This document shows, piece by piece, positions 51,829-60,574 of a DNA stretch of 64,000 bases; the first letter of the stretch is position 1, and every line of letters starts with the position of its first letter. The DNA comes from Paenalcaligenes suwonensis (lineage in GTDB: Bacteria > Pseudomonadota > Gammaproteobacteria > Burkholderiales > Burkholderiaceae_B). The notes below the pieces were generated by a model that was given only the letters and a program-made list of their open reading frames with translations, was not told where the DNA came from and did no database searches. The stretch is taken from positions 62,001 to 126,000 of the forward strand of contig NZ_JAANPV010000006.1 in assembly GCF_011290505.1 (NCBI RefSeq), given 5' to 3'. The translations under genes were made by a program, and so were the position numbers.

Positions 51829-52383
51829 ATGAAAACCGCTCAAGAGGTACGCGTTGGTAACGTGGTGCTCGTCAATGGCGAACCTTTAGTTGTACAGAAA
51901 TCCGAATACAACAAGTCTGGCCGTAACTCAGCTGTTGTAAAAATGAAGTTCAAAAACTTGCTGACAGGCTCTCCTAGCGAAGCTGTACACAAAGCTGACG
52001 AAAAATTCGACATCGTCACGCTGGAGAAAAAAGAGTGCACCTACTCTTACTTCGCTGATCCTATGTACGTATTCATGGATACTGAATACAACCAGTACGA
52101 GATCGAAGCTGACAGCATGGGCGACGCACTGAACTACCTGGAAGAAGGTATGGAAGCCGAAGTAGTGTTCTACGAAGGTCGTGCGATCTCTCTGGAATTG
52201 CCTACTATGATCGTGCGTGAAATCACTTACACAGAACCTGCTGTACGTGGTGACACTTCCGGTAAAGTGCTGAAACCCGCAACTATCAACACAGGCCACA
52301 CACTGCAAGTGCCTATGTTCTGCGAAATTGGTGACAAAATCGAAATCGATACACGCACCAACGAATACCGCAGCCGTGTGTAA
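51829..52383 (+). CDS. efp: Elongation factor P (Arg32 type)
   Basis: Binds the ribosome E/P region and helps form peptide bonds at consecutive prolines. 184 aa with the three EF-P beta-barrel domains. The tip loop reads [13 protein letters not shown], placing arginine at position 32, the residue rhamnosylated by EarP, whereas EpmA-modified EF-Ps have lysine there. The C-terminal signature region is [16 protein letters not shown] terminator follows. Confidence 0.97.
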   Translation: MKTAQEVRVGNVVLVNGEPLVVQKSEYNKSGRNSAVVKMKFKNLLTGSPSEAVHKADEKFDIVTLEKKECTYSYFADPMYVFMDTEYNQYEIEADSMGDALNYLEEGMEAEVVFYEGRAISLELPTMIVREITYTEPAVRGDTSGKVLKPATINTGHTLQVPMFCEIGDKIEIDTRTNEYRSRV

Positions 52384-52400
52384 CCCACACACTCAGGCAG

Positions 52401-52434
52401 AAAAAAAGGATCGCTTTATGCGATCCTTTTTTAT
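52401..52434. terminator. Bidirectional terminator between efp and the DUF1178 gene
   Basis: AAGGATCGC / GCGATCCTT stem with a TTTAT loop, flanked by A and T runs, so it can serve both strands. Confidence 0.92.
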
Positions 52435-52463
52435 TGAGTTCGCTCACCGTTACTGCGGCTCAC

Positions 52464-52943
52464 CTATTGCAAACGGTCATCATCTAAATAGTCCGGTATA
52501 GGCAATACCGCGATGCCTTCCTCGGCAAGCTCCACACATTCTTCTACTGTCGCGCTACCACGTATAGAACGCTCTTCCACTTCACCATTGTGGATTTTTC
52601 GAGCTTCTTCTGCAAAATTTGCCCCTACGTTATCGGCCTGACTAAACAAGTTCCGTACCTGACGCATCACTTCTGCTTGCATAGCTGCCACATCTGCACC
52701 GCCCGCTGCTGGCGCTGTGCTGCTTGAAGCAGAGGAAGTGGGCACCTGAGTAGCCGACGACTCTTTTGTGTGACGTAAGTTGAGCCGTGGCGCCGACAGC
52801 ATTTTATGCACCACAACGGAATGGCACACAGGGCAACTGAGCAACTTCTGTTCTTGTTGCTGCTCGAAGTTTTCCAGAGATTTAAACCAGCCCTCAAACA
52901 CATGCTGGTTCTCGCATTGAAGATCAAAAACTTTTAACGCCAT
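52464..52943 (-). CDS. DUF1178 family protein
   Basis: 159 aa. The start MALKVFDLQCENQHVFEGWFKSLENF and the zinc-ribbon-like pairs C10 and CPVC (about residues 37-40) are diagnostic of DUF1178. A Ser/Ala-rich linker (about 62-85) leads to a C-terminal half with LFSQADNVGANFAEEARKIHNGE and RSIRGSATVEECVELAEEGIAVLPIP. Function unknown. The neighbouring peptide transporter operon is 70 bases away on the same strand, which could be readthrough. Confidence 0.92.
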   Translation of the reverse strand: MALKVFDLQCENQHVFEGWFKSLENFEQQQEQKLLSCPVCHSVVVHKMLSAPRLNLRHTKESSATQVPTSSASSSTAPAAGGADVAAMQAEVMRQVRNLFSQADNVGANFAEEARKIHNGEVEERSIRGSATVEECVELAEEGIAVLPIPDYLDDDRLQ

Positions 52944-53016
52944 ACCCTACCTAATGAAGGCTACCGTGACAGTAATGTCATCTATTATAGACGCTATCAC
53001 CCAGCCCTTATCCTCC

Positions 53017-54690
53017 TTACAAACGAGGCACTGAGGCCAGCAATTGCCGTGTAGATTCGTGCTGTGGGTGTAACAACACTTGCTCAGCACTGCCATATTC
53101 GGCAATACGCCCGTTATCCATGACTGCCACTGAGTCAGCCAAGTACTCCACCACCCCAAAGTTATGGGTGATAAACAAGTACGCCATACCACTATCTTGC
53201 TGCAGTTGGCGCAGCAGGTTCAATATTTGCGCCTGTACCGACACATCCAATGCAGAGGTAGGCTCATCACACAACAACACCTTAGGTTCTACCGCCAACG
53301 CCCTAGCAATGGCCACGCGCTGGCGCTGCCCACCCGAAAACTCGTGTGGATAACGCTCTGCACTATTAGCCGGTAAGCCTGTCTGATCCAACAGCATAGT
53401 AATGCGCCTCTGACGTTGTGCTTTACTGGTATGCGGATGCAATGCACGTATGCCTTCATCAAGAATATCACCCACCAACATACGTGGGTTTAGCGAGGCA
53501 AAAGGGTCTTGGAACACAATTTGTATTTGGCTGCGCAACGCCTTTAACTGCTGGCGTTGTGCGGTGAGCAAGTTCTGCCCTCCTAACAAGGCTTCGCCGT
53601 GCACATCGGCTTGCCCATCCAGTAATCGCAACAGCGCTTTCGCCAACGTGGTTTTGCCGCAGCCCGACGCCCCCAGCAACGCCAACGTTTCCCCCTGATG
53701 CAAGCATAGATCCACATCCATCACCACAGGGATACTACGGCGCTTACGCAACCACCCACTGCCAGCCCTATAGGCAACGTTCACCTTTTTCAGCTCTAAC
53801 ACCGGCGTGCGATCAGCCACATCGGGCACGGATGATGCACTTGCTGGCTGTGGTGCCCCCTGCCCTAAAAATTGCCCTCGTTTCTCGTAGGTAGGAATGG
53901 CCGCCAGAAGCTCTTGCGCATAAGGATGATCTGGGTGAGCAAAAAACTGCTCTGCCGGTGAAATTTCTACAATACTGCCTGCTTTCATTAAGGCTACCGT
54001 GTGTGCAATACGTTTCACCACCGCCAGATCATGGGTAATCAACAAAATACCTAACCCCATTTCTTGCTGTATTTCTGCCAACAGATCCAAAATTTGTGCT
54101 TGTACGGTGACATCTAACGCCGTAGTAGGCTCGTCAGCAATTAACAGTTTAGGCTCTGCTGCCAACGCCATCGCAATCATAATGCGTTGACGTTGCCCAC
54201 CCGAGAACTGGAAGGGGTACTCATGTAAGCGTTCGCGCGCCTGAGGAATACCTACACGCTCCAACCACCAAATGACTTTTTCCCACACAGCATCACCACG
54301 CAACGTACTGTGCAACCGTATGGTTTCGGCGATTTGCTCACCAATGCTCATGATGGGGTTTAAGCAGGTAGAGGGCTCTTGGAAAATCATCCCTGCCCTA
54401 CCACCGCGCAGTTGCTGCATGCGCTGCTCAGGCACATCAAAAACGGCCTCGCCACCCAAACCCACTTCGCCGGAACTAATCCATGCTGCGTCAGGTAGCA
54501 GGCGCACGATAGCTTGAGCCGTTAAGCTTTTACCAGAGCCAGACTCCCCCACCAACGCAAAGGTGCGACCTTGTTGCACCACAAACTCAACCTCGCGCAC
54601 CACTTCCTTGGCTTGCTCGTCGCTGACCACACTCACGCTTAATTGCGACACATCCAGCAAAACAGGATCATGTTGAACAGTTTGGCTCAT
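53017..54690 (-). CDS. Peptide ABC transporter ATPase with two fused nucleotide-binding domains (YejF-type)
   Basis: 557 aa. The first half has Walker A GESGSGKS (residues 48-55), signature FSGGQRQ (162-168) and LLIADEPTTALD. The second has GASGCGKT (340-347), FSGGQRQ (451-457) and VLLCDEPTSALD. A single chain thus replaces OppD plus OppF, as in YejF. Each domain ends with the Opp-type extension (HPDHPYAQELLAAIP). The start overlaps the permease stop by 4 bases (ATGA). Probably drives import of peptides or related substrates via the two permeases and the lipoprotein binding protein of the operon. Confidence 0.93.
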   Translation of the reverse strand: MSQTVQHDPVLLDVSQLSVSVVSDEQAKEVVREVEFVVQQGRTFALVGESGSGKSLTAQAIVRLLPDAAWISSGEVGLGGEAVFDVPEQRMQQLRGGRAGMIFQEPSTCLNPIMSIGEQIAETIRLHSTLRGDAVWEKVIWWLERVGIPQARERLHEYPFQFSGGQRQRIMIAMALAAEPKLLIADEPTTALDVTVQAQILDLLAEIQQEMGLGILLITHDLAVVKRIAHTVALMKAGSIVEISPAEQFFAHPDHPYAQELLAAIPTYEKRGQFLGQGAPQPASASSVPDVADRTPVLELKKVNVAYRAGSGWLRKRRSIPVVMDVDLCLHQGETLALLGASGCGKTTLAKALLRLLDGQADVHGEALLGGQNLLTAQRQQLKALRSQIQIVFQDPFASLNPRMLVGDILDEGIRALHPHTSKAQRQRRITMLLDQTGLPANSAERYPHEFSGGQRQRVAIARALAVEPKVLLCDEPTSALDVSVQAQILNLLRQLQQDSGMAYLFITHNFGVVEYLADSVAVMDNGRIAEYGSAEQVLLHPQHESTRQLLASVPRL

Positions 54691-56186
54691 TGTGCGGACT
54701 CCTTCACAGCACTGGCTTTGCGTCTAAAGCGTTGCAAACTTTGTAGTCGTGGTACGTGCAAGCGTCTGGTTCTAGGATCAAACGCACGTTGCACCGCATC
54801 GGAGAAAATATTGGCCGACAACACTAATGCCAACAAGAACACAAAGGCGGCGAGCAAATTCCACCAAATCATGGGGTCCCTAGACATTTCCACCCTAGAG
54901 GCATCAATCATGGTGCCAAACGACGGCATGCTAGGGTCTACGCCTATGCCTAAGTACGACAGTACAGCCTCGTACAACACCAAGCCCGAGAACTCTAACA
55001 CCATGGTGATAAGCACAATATGCATAAGGTTAGGCAAAATGTGCTTCACCATAATGCGCACATGGCTAACACCAAAGGCTCTGGCTGCCTGCACATACTC
55101 CATCTCGCGCAGTTTTAAGGTTTCTGCGCGCAATAATCGGCATAAGCCAGCCCAGCCCGTAAAGCCCAAGATCAGGCACAGTAAGAACAACCGCAAATCA
55201 GCCCGTGCGGCAATGGTGTCGAACAATTCTGGATGCGACTCTATATACACCTGCATCATCAGCACACACGCCGCAATAAGCAGCACCCCAGGCACGGAGG
55301 TCAGGGTGGTGTAGAGATACTGAATCAGGTCATCCACCCAGCCTTTAAAGTACCCTGCTGCAATGCCAAAAAACAAAGCTGGGGGCAACATAGCACACGT
55401 AGTCAGCGTACCTATCACCAAGGCCGTACGCACGCTTTTTAACGCTAACGCAATCACGTCATTGCCTGACCTATCGGTGCCCAGTACATAATAATTACCC
55501 GCGAGCATGATCAGAGCCAACACCATGATCACCAAGATAGACAAGGCTATCCATGCAGCACGCCATGCCACGCGCTCACTACGGTTACGCCACCACATGC
55601 TACGTGCTGCCCACCACCCCGCTGCCTGCTGGCGGCGACGCTGAATATTCCACGCCAATGTATTCACCACGCTCCACGACAGCACCAACCATAGCAACGC
55701 ATACCCACCCGCCATTTTTAAGCGCTGACGTACATCTTCATTACGCTCTTCCAACGTGCCAATACCCACGGCGGCTTGCTCTAAAGCGGGATAGTCACGT
55801 ACCGCTAGCCCATCTACGATTTGCGACTCTTTAAAAAACAACGTGAGCGAAAAAGGAGCTGAATAGGTGCGTTCTACTTTGCTCAAGCCCGTAGCATCCA
55901 ACACATCATCTAAGACAGACCTAGCTATAGGCGCATAGCGTTGCGGTGTATCCGGAGCACTATTTAACGCGGGCAAGGCTTGTCGATAATGAATGGAATC
56001 CAACATGCCAATGGTCACAAAGCTTAGCAACACCACAGCCGCCGCCGCGGCCGATGGTGTACGCCATACACTCGCCCAAGCCGCACGCAACGCTGTAGTA
56101 CGACGCACATGCCACGTATACCCTAGCGCTGCCAGCAACGCTAACCAAAGAAAAATATCTGTCCAGAGCAAAGCAAGTTTAGGCAT
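54687..56186 (-). CDS. Peptide ABC transporter permease (YejE/OppC-type) with extended N-terminus
   Basis: 499 aa, longer than the roughly 340 aa YejE. Residues 1-20 and about 40-62 are hydrophobic helices. A periplasmic region (about 65-165) contains the OppC-like NSAPDTPQRYAPIARSVLDDVLDAT segment. Residues 215-470 carry the inner-membrane component with LGTDRSGNDVIALALKSVRTALVIG and the EAA loop EYVQAARAFGVSHVRIMVKHILPN. Cytoplasmic C-tail is basic. It couples to the ATPase by ATGA overlap and lies 34 bases after the YejB-type permease. Confidence 0.92.
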   Translation of the reverse strand: MPKLALLWTDIFLWLALLAALGYTWHVRRTTALRAAWASVWRTPSAAAAAVVLLSFVTIGMLDSIHYRQALPALNSAPDTPQRYAPIARSVLDDVLDATGLSKVERTYSAPFSLTLFFKESQIVDGLAVRDYPALEQAAVGIGTLEERNEDVRQRLKMAGGYALLWLVLSWSVVNTLAWNIQRRRQQAAGWWAARSMWWRNRSERVAWRAAWIALSILVIMVLALIMLAGNYYVLGTDRSGNDVIALALKSVRTALVIGTLTTCAMLPPALFFGIAAGYFKGWVDDLIQYLYTTLTSVPGVLLIAACVLMMQVYIESHPELFDTIAARADLRLFLLCLILGFTGWAGLCRLLRAETLKLREMEYVQAARAFGVSHVRIMVKHILPNLMHIVLITMVLEFSGLVLYEAVLSYLGIGVDPSMPSFGTMIDASRVEMSRDPMIWWNLLAAFVFLLALVLSANIFSDAVQRAFDPRTRRLHVPRLQSLQRFRRKASAVKESAQ

Positions 56187-56220
56187 GATCGTGACCCAGT
56201 GCAGTATGGCTGCTCAACAT

Positions 56221-57198
56221 TTATTCAAACCGGACACGAGGGTCCACCACGGTGTAAGAGATATCCGCCAAAATCAGCCCGACAATGTACAAAGCCGAAC
56301 CTAAGAACACCATAGCTCGCACAATAGAGAGATCTTGCGCGTTAATTGCATCAATGGTGTAGCTACCTAAACCGGGAATGCCGAAGAAAGACTCAGCAAT
56401 TAGACTACCCATAAACAAGAGCGGTATAGCCGATACCGTACCCGTCAAAATAGGTAGCATGGCATTGCGCAGTAGGTGCTTAAACAATACCGCTTGCTCG
56501 GACAAACCTTTAGCTCGTGCGGTACGTATGTAATCTTTATAGGCTTCTTCTAAGAACAGACTGCGATAAAAACGCGATTCTGCGCCTAACCTAGAAATGA
56601 TGCCCACCAACACGGGAAGTATCAAAAACTTGATGTTTTGCATGCCATCTAACCAACCAGAATACGGCACCCAACGCAGCACCTTCGCAAACATCCACTG
56701 CCCTGCGATGATGTAAAACAGCCCCGAAATAGACAACAACACTACACACACCACTACCCCAGTAAAGTCCACTGCTGTTGCTCTAAAAAACACCAACAAC
56801 AAGGCAAACATAATAGATGCCCACAACCCAAGGATAAAGGTAGGTATAGCCAACGCTAAGCTCGGCCCCATGCGCTGTTTGATTTCACGCGTGATGTCTG
56901 CACCGTTGTCGGAGAAACCAAAATCAAACCGCAGCAACGGTACCGAGCGTTCGTAAAAGATCGTTTTAGTCAGCGCTTCGCTACCCGTGGCCTGATCGTT
57001 ATAAAACAAAGGTTTGTCGTACCCATGCACTTGCTTCCACTGTTCTACCGCTTCGGCACTCACACGCTGCCCACCAATGGCTAAGCGCGCCATATCATCT
57101 GGTGTATTCACGGCAAAAAACAGCACAAAGGTAAGTAGATTCACCCCAAATAAGATCAACACGCCATATAACAAGCGTCGTAGTACATAGCGAATCAT
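56221..57198 (-). CDS. Peptide ABC transporter permease (YejB/OppB-type)
   Basis: 325 aa. It starts MIRYVLRRLLYGVLILFGVNLLTFVLFF, the typical OppB helix, then a periplasmic loop with GYDKPLFYNDQATG. The EAA loop AYKDYIRTARAKGLSEQAVLFKHLLRNAMLP is near residues 218-250, and ESFFGIPGLGSYTIDAI near residue 275. The start overlaps the binding protein stop by 4 bases. Confidence 0.93.
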   Translation of the reverse strand: MIRYVLRRLLYGVLILFGVNLLTFVLFFAVNTPDDMARLAIGGQRVSAEAVEQWKQVHGYDKPLFYNDQATGSEALTKTIFYERSVPLLRFDFGFSDNGADITREIKQRMGPSLALAIPTFILGLWASIMFALLLVFFRATAVDFTGVVVCVVLLSISGLFYIIAGQWMFAKVLRWVPYSGWLDGMQNIKFLILPVLVGIISRLGAESRFYRSLFLEEAYKDYIRTARAKGLSEQAVLFKHLLRNAMLPILTGTVSAIPLLFMGSLIAESFFGIPGLGSYTIDAINAQDLSIVRAMVFLGSALYIVGLILADISYTVVDPRVRFE

Positions 57199-59399
57199 GG
57201 CTGATCCCCCTTGGAGTGATGCGGCACAGCGCGCACCGTTTGTTGTTCACGCTTTTTCACCTGACGCCACAAATAGGCCGCTACGCCCCCTGCCAACAAC
57301 AGGGCTAACCATAACGGCCACCAGTAAGGCTGATTCCAACGCTGCTGAAACACGACACGTCGCTCGGGATCAAGGCGCAAATACTGCAAGGTGTTGCGCA
57401 CCATTTGCGAGGGTTTAAGGTTATGCACCCACGCATGGGCTGCGCCACCCGACTTCGGAAAATAGCCAAACATCCATACTGCGTCTTCTTGCAAAATGGC
57501 CACCATCTTGCGGATCACCGCCTCTTTTTCTGGGCCATCATCCAAATAACGCATGGTTTTAAAGAGCTTGTCGTACTCTGGGTTTTCGTAATTCGCTGCA
57601 TTTTCCCCGCCATGAGCCACTTTGGCTTGCGGTCCATATAACTGGAACAGGAAGTTTTCAGCGTCAGGGTAATCGGCAATCCACCCCCACAAGAATAACT
57701 GTGCCGAACCCTTGCTCATTTTTTCTTGGAATCGGTTGTAGTCGCTGGCGCGTACCTCAAACTGCACACCTATGGCTTGTAGCTGCCTGCGCATCCAATC
57801 TAATGAAGCACTCGCCCCCATGCCCGTCATAGAGTCGTAATACAGGATTAGCGGTGCGCCCGTTTCGCTATTACGACCATCGGGGTACCCGGCTTTGGCG
57901 AGCAAAGCCCGCGCCTCGTCCAGCGAACGGCGGCGTATTTGGCCTTGCTCTTTTTGGTACACCGTAGGGTTCATGCCTTCAGGTAAGGGCTCGTAGCCCA
58001 CCACTCCAGGAGGCAATGGGCTATGAGCCACTTCGGCTTGGTCATTTTGAAAAATGCTAACGAACTCTTCCCAATCAAAAGCAATACTGATGGCTTGTCG
58101 TAGATAGCGATTACGCTCAGCTTGCTCTGGTGTGTCGCCTTTACCCACAATAGGGTCTAACCAGTTAAACCCCATATAAAACAAACTGGCCTCGGTATCA
58201 CTACTTAACTGCAACGCCCGCTCCTGATACAGCAAGGCTTTATCGGGTGAGTCTTCGGCTGCCACCAACATAGCTACCCCGTATTCCCCTCGTTCTAGTT
58301 GGGGAATATCGTAATAGCCTTGTAAGAATTTACCCATCAGCGGCACGCTTTCTTTTTCGATACTGAAGATCGCTTTATCGATAAACGGCATAGGCTTGCC
58401 ACAATCGGCCAACAAGCCAGCAGCTTTATCTGCCGCACTGCCTTCGCATGGGTAAGGCTCGCCACGGAAATTAGGGTTACGGCTAAGCTCGTGACGTCGG
58501 TTAGGAATGTATTCCGTCAACATATAGGGGCCAGTACCCACTGGCCAACGCGCAAAAGACAAACCATGTTCGGCCATGCCCGGCTGGTGATAAAACCTAT
58601 CTGCCTCCCACGCAACCGGCGCCACAAAGGTCATGCCCAACCAGTATTTGAACTGTGGGTACTTGCCTAACACCCGTATGCGCAAGGTATGTTCATCTAA
58701 GGCCTGTACACCCGGTAAATCATAATCACGCAAATCCAGCCATTGGTCAGCAGGCAGATTTTGATTCACCGTTTTGAGTTGCTCACCATAGTCACGCATC
58801 CCTTCTACGTGTGCAGCCATGGTAGAAAAAATCGGTGACACCACACGTGGGCTCGCCAATCGCTTAAACGCATACACCACATCGTCGGCCACCAAGGGGC
58901 GCGTACCACTTTGCGAGAAATCAGGAATAGCGTACTTGCCTTCTAGCTCGGCTTGCGTAATAGGCCAATACCGATAACCACCAGATTCTGTCCGCGCAAA
59001 AGCGGGGTGTGGCTGATACAAAATATCGGATCGCAAGGTGATGTCATACACACTAATAGCGACCTGCTCACCGTCGGCATCCGCCGGTAAACGCTCCCCT
59101 TGCGCATCCAGATAATAGGGTTCCACTACCTCTACCGCTGCCCTAGGGATGAGCTTATAAGGGCGCTCAAGATAGTGATAGCCGTATAACGGCTCGTACA
59201 CCGAATAGGTGATAGGCGTTTCGTCACCAGAATAACTGGTAGCAGAATCTAAAGTACGAGGCGAACGCTGTGTAAACGCGGTATAAAACACGTTTTCGGC
59301 CACTTGCTCTGACGGGTAGGGGTTATTCACCACCTCGTCGCCGCAGCCCACTAGCCCTCCCACCAGCCCTACTACGACACCCAGCCAGAGTTTTCGCAT
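57195..59399 (-). CDS. Family 5 solute-binding lipoprotein with an added C-terminal membrane helix
   Basis: 734 aa. The N-terminal signal ends in a lipobox (LVGGLVGC, Cys19). The SBP_bac_5 fold covers about residues 60-680 (SVYEPLYGYHYLERPYKLIP; LRQAISIAFDWEEFV; FLWGWIADYPDAENFL). Unusually, a hydrophobic helix (WWPLWLALLLAGGVAAYLW, about 693-711) and a basic tail follow, so the protein seems anchored at both ends. Likely a peptide binder for the permeases downstream. The start and the nuclease stop overlap as TAATG; its own stop overlaps the permease start. Confidence 0.92.
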   Translation of the reverse strand: MRKLWLGVVVGLVGGLVGCGDEVVNNPYPSEQVAENVFYTAFTQRSPRTLDSATSYSGDETPITYSVYEPLYGYHYLERPYKLIPRAAVEVVEPYYLDAQGERLPADADGEQVAISVYDITLRSDILYQPHPAFARTESGGYRYWPITQAELEGKYAIPDFSQSGTRPLVADDVVYAFKRLASPRVVSPIFSTMAAHVEGMRDYGEQLKTVNQNLPADQWLDLRDYDLPGVQALDEHTLRIRVLGKYPQFKYWLGMTFVAPVAWEADRFYHQPGMAEHGLSFARWPVGTGPYMLTEYIPNRRHELSRNPNFRGEPYPCEGSAADKAAGLLADCGKPMPFIDKAIFSIEKESVPLMGKFLQGYYDIPQLERGEYGVAMLVAAEDSPDKALLYQERALQLSSDTEASLFYMGFNWLDPIVGKGDTPEQAERNRYLRQAISIAFDWEEFVSIFQNDQAEVAHSPLPPGVVGYEPLPEGMNPTVYQKEQGQIRRRSLDEARALLAKAGYPDGRNSETGAPLILYYDSMTGMGASASLDWMRRQLQAIGVQFEVRASDYNRFQEKMSKGSAQLFLWGWIADYPDAENFLFQLYGPQAKVAHGGENAANYENPEYDKLFKTMRYLDDGPEKEAVIRKMVAILQEDAVWMFGYFPKSGGAAHAWVHNLKPSQMVRNTLQYLRLDPERRVVFQQRWNQPYWWPLWLALLLAGGVAAYLWRQVKKREQQTVRAVPHHSKGDQP

Positions 59400-60025
59400 T
59401 AGTCACACTTCCTCTGTTGCCAGCACTGATAGCGCCATACCCAAGGTTCTACGGGTGCGGACGCTTGCCATATGCCTAGTTTATTTTGTCGTGCTTGCTC
59501 TTCTAAGACCGGCATCTGCTGATCACGCAAGAAGCGGCCCCGTTTTTCTTGATTCGCCCACGCAAAACCTGCTGCCACCAACTGACGGTTTAGACTCGTG
59601 GCTTGCCCCGGTAAATTGACATCGCAAATTTTCCGGCCATAGTTATCTTCTTCATAACAGCTTAACTGCACGTTTTTGCCCCCTACCCGCTGATAGAGAA
59701 AATCTCTGGATGCTTGGGCATAGGGTTGACCCGGTTGTTCATTATTTTTATGGGTCTCGGGCGCATCAATACTCGCCAGCCTAATACGATACTGTTCTTT
59801 CCCTACTTGCACCGTTAAGGTATCGCCATCCGCCACCCGCACCACTCGCCCTTCTAGGCTTTGCGTTTGGCCTGTGGGGACGGCGGTGGGCGTAGGCTCA
59901 GGCCCTACCGATGAGTCAGGTAGCCACTGCTCCCACAACCATGACAGCACAATAAGCGCTACAACCAGTGCTGCACTTAACCCCGTTTTTTTAGCTTTAG
60001 TTCTTCGCTGTTTCATCTGACCCAT
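59399..60025 (-). CDS. Membrane-anchored or secreted thermonuclease (SNase family)
   Basis: About 208 aa. A basic N-terminus and one hydrophobic helix (LSAALVVALIVLSWLW, about residues 16-31) are followed by a Pro/Thr linker. The staphylococcal-nuclease domain has VVRVADGDTLTV, RLASIDAPETHK and NYGRKICDVNL, holding the catalytic Asp/Arg/Glu set. It probably degrades nucleic acids outside the cytoplasm. First gene of the transporter operon with stop-start overlap. Starts at 60025 or 60016 are both possible; a GTG at 60028 opens the frame. Confidence 0.88.
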   Translation of the reverse strand: MGQMKQRRTKAKKTGLSAALVVALIVLSWLWEQWLPDSSVGPEPTPTAVPTGQTQSLEGRVVRVADGDTLTVQVGKEQYRIRLASIDAPETHKNNEQPGQPYAQASRDFLYQRVGGKNVQLSCYEEDNYGRKICDVNLPGQATSLNRQLVAAGFAWANQEKRGRFLRDQQMPVLEEQARQNKLGIWQASAPVEPWVWRYQCWQQRKCD

Positions 60026-60174
60026 CACGTTGATTTCAGTTCCGGTAGTGCTTGATGATTATAAGTTCAACCACCCCTAAGTCCAGCCCTGTTCCCTGCT
60101 TTTTTCACCTGACAGAAAAGCCGTAATACCTGTTAAAGTAAGGCCTCATGTTGGCTTTCAATAGATGACCCCCT

Positions 60175-60552
60175 ATGCAATCTAGAACTCTTTGCGGCGC
60201 AGGCGCCCTTTTACTGACTATTGGTGTAGCCGCTGGCGCATTTGGCGCACACGCGCTGAAATCCATACACGTAGACCTGCTTGCCGTGTGGCATACCGCT
60301 GTACTCTATCAACTGATTCACGGTTTAGGCTTAATCGCATTGGCCGCTGCCCAGCCCTTCCTGCAACCCCGCACTGCTGCCTTGGCAGGCCCTATCTTAC
60401 TGGCTGGCTCGGTACTATTTAGCTTTAGTCTATATGCATTGGTGATGTTCCAAATTCCCTTTTTGGCCTATTTAACCCCTATAGGTGGTCTGCTGATGGT
60501 CGCAGGCTGGGCACTAGTGGTAGTCGCTGCCTGGACTCGCCCTCGTTCCTAA
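60175..60552 (+). CDS. DUF423 family inner-membrane protein (YgdD-like)
   Basis: 125 aa with four hydrophobic helices. GVAAGAFGAHALK (about residues 17-29), HTAVLYQLIHGLGLIALA and TPIGGLLMVAGWALVV are the family pattern. Function unknown. It precedes the adenine deaminase gene by 22 bases and probably shares its transcript. Confidence 0.92.
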   Translation: MQSRTLCGAGALLLTIGVAAGAFGAHALKSIHVDLLAVWHTAVLYQLIHGLGLIALAAAQPFLQPRTAALAGPILLAGSVLFSFSLYALVMFQIPFLAYLTPIGGLLMVAGWALVVVAAWTRPRS

Positions 60553-60574
60553 TCTGTCTTACAGGAGATTTTTT

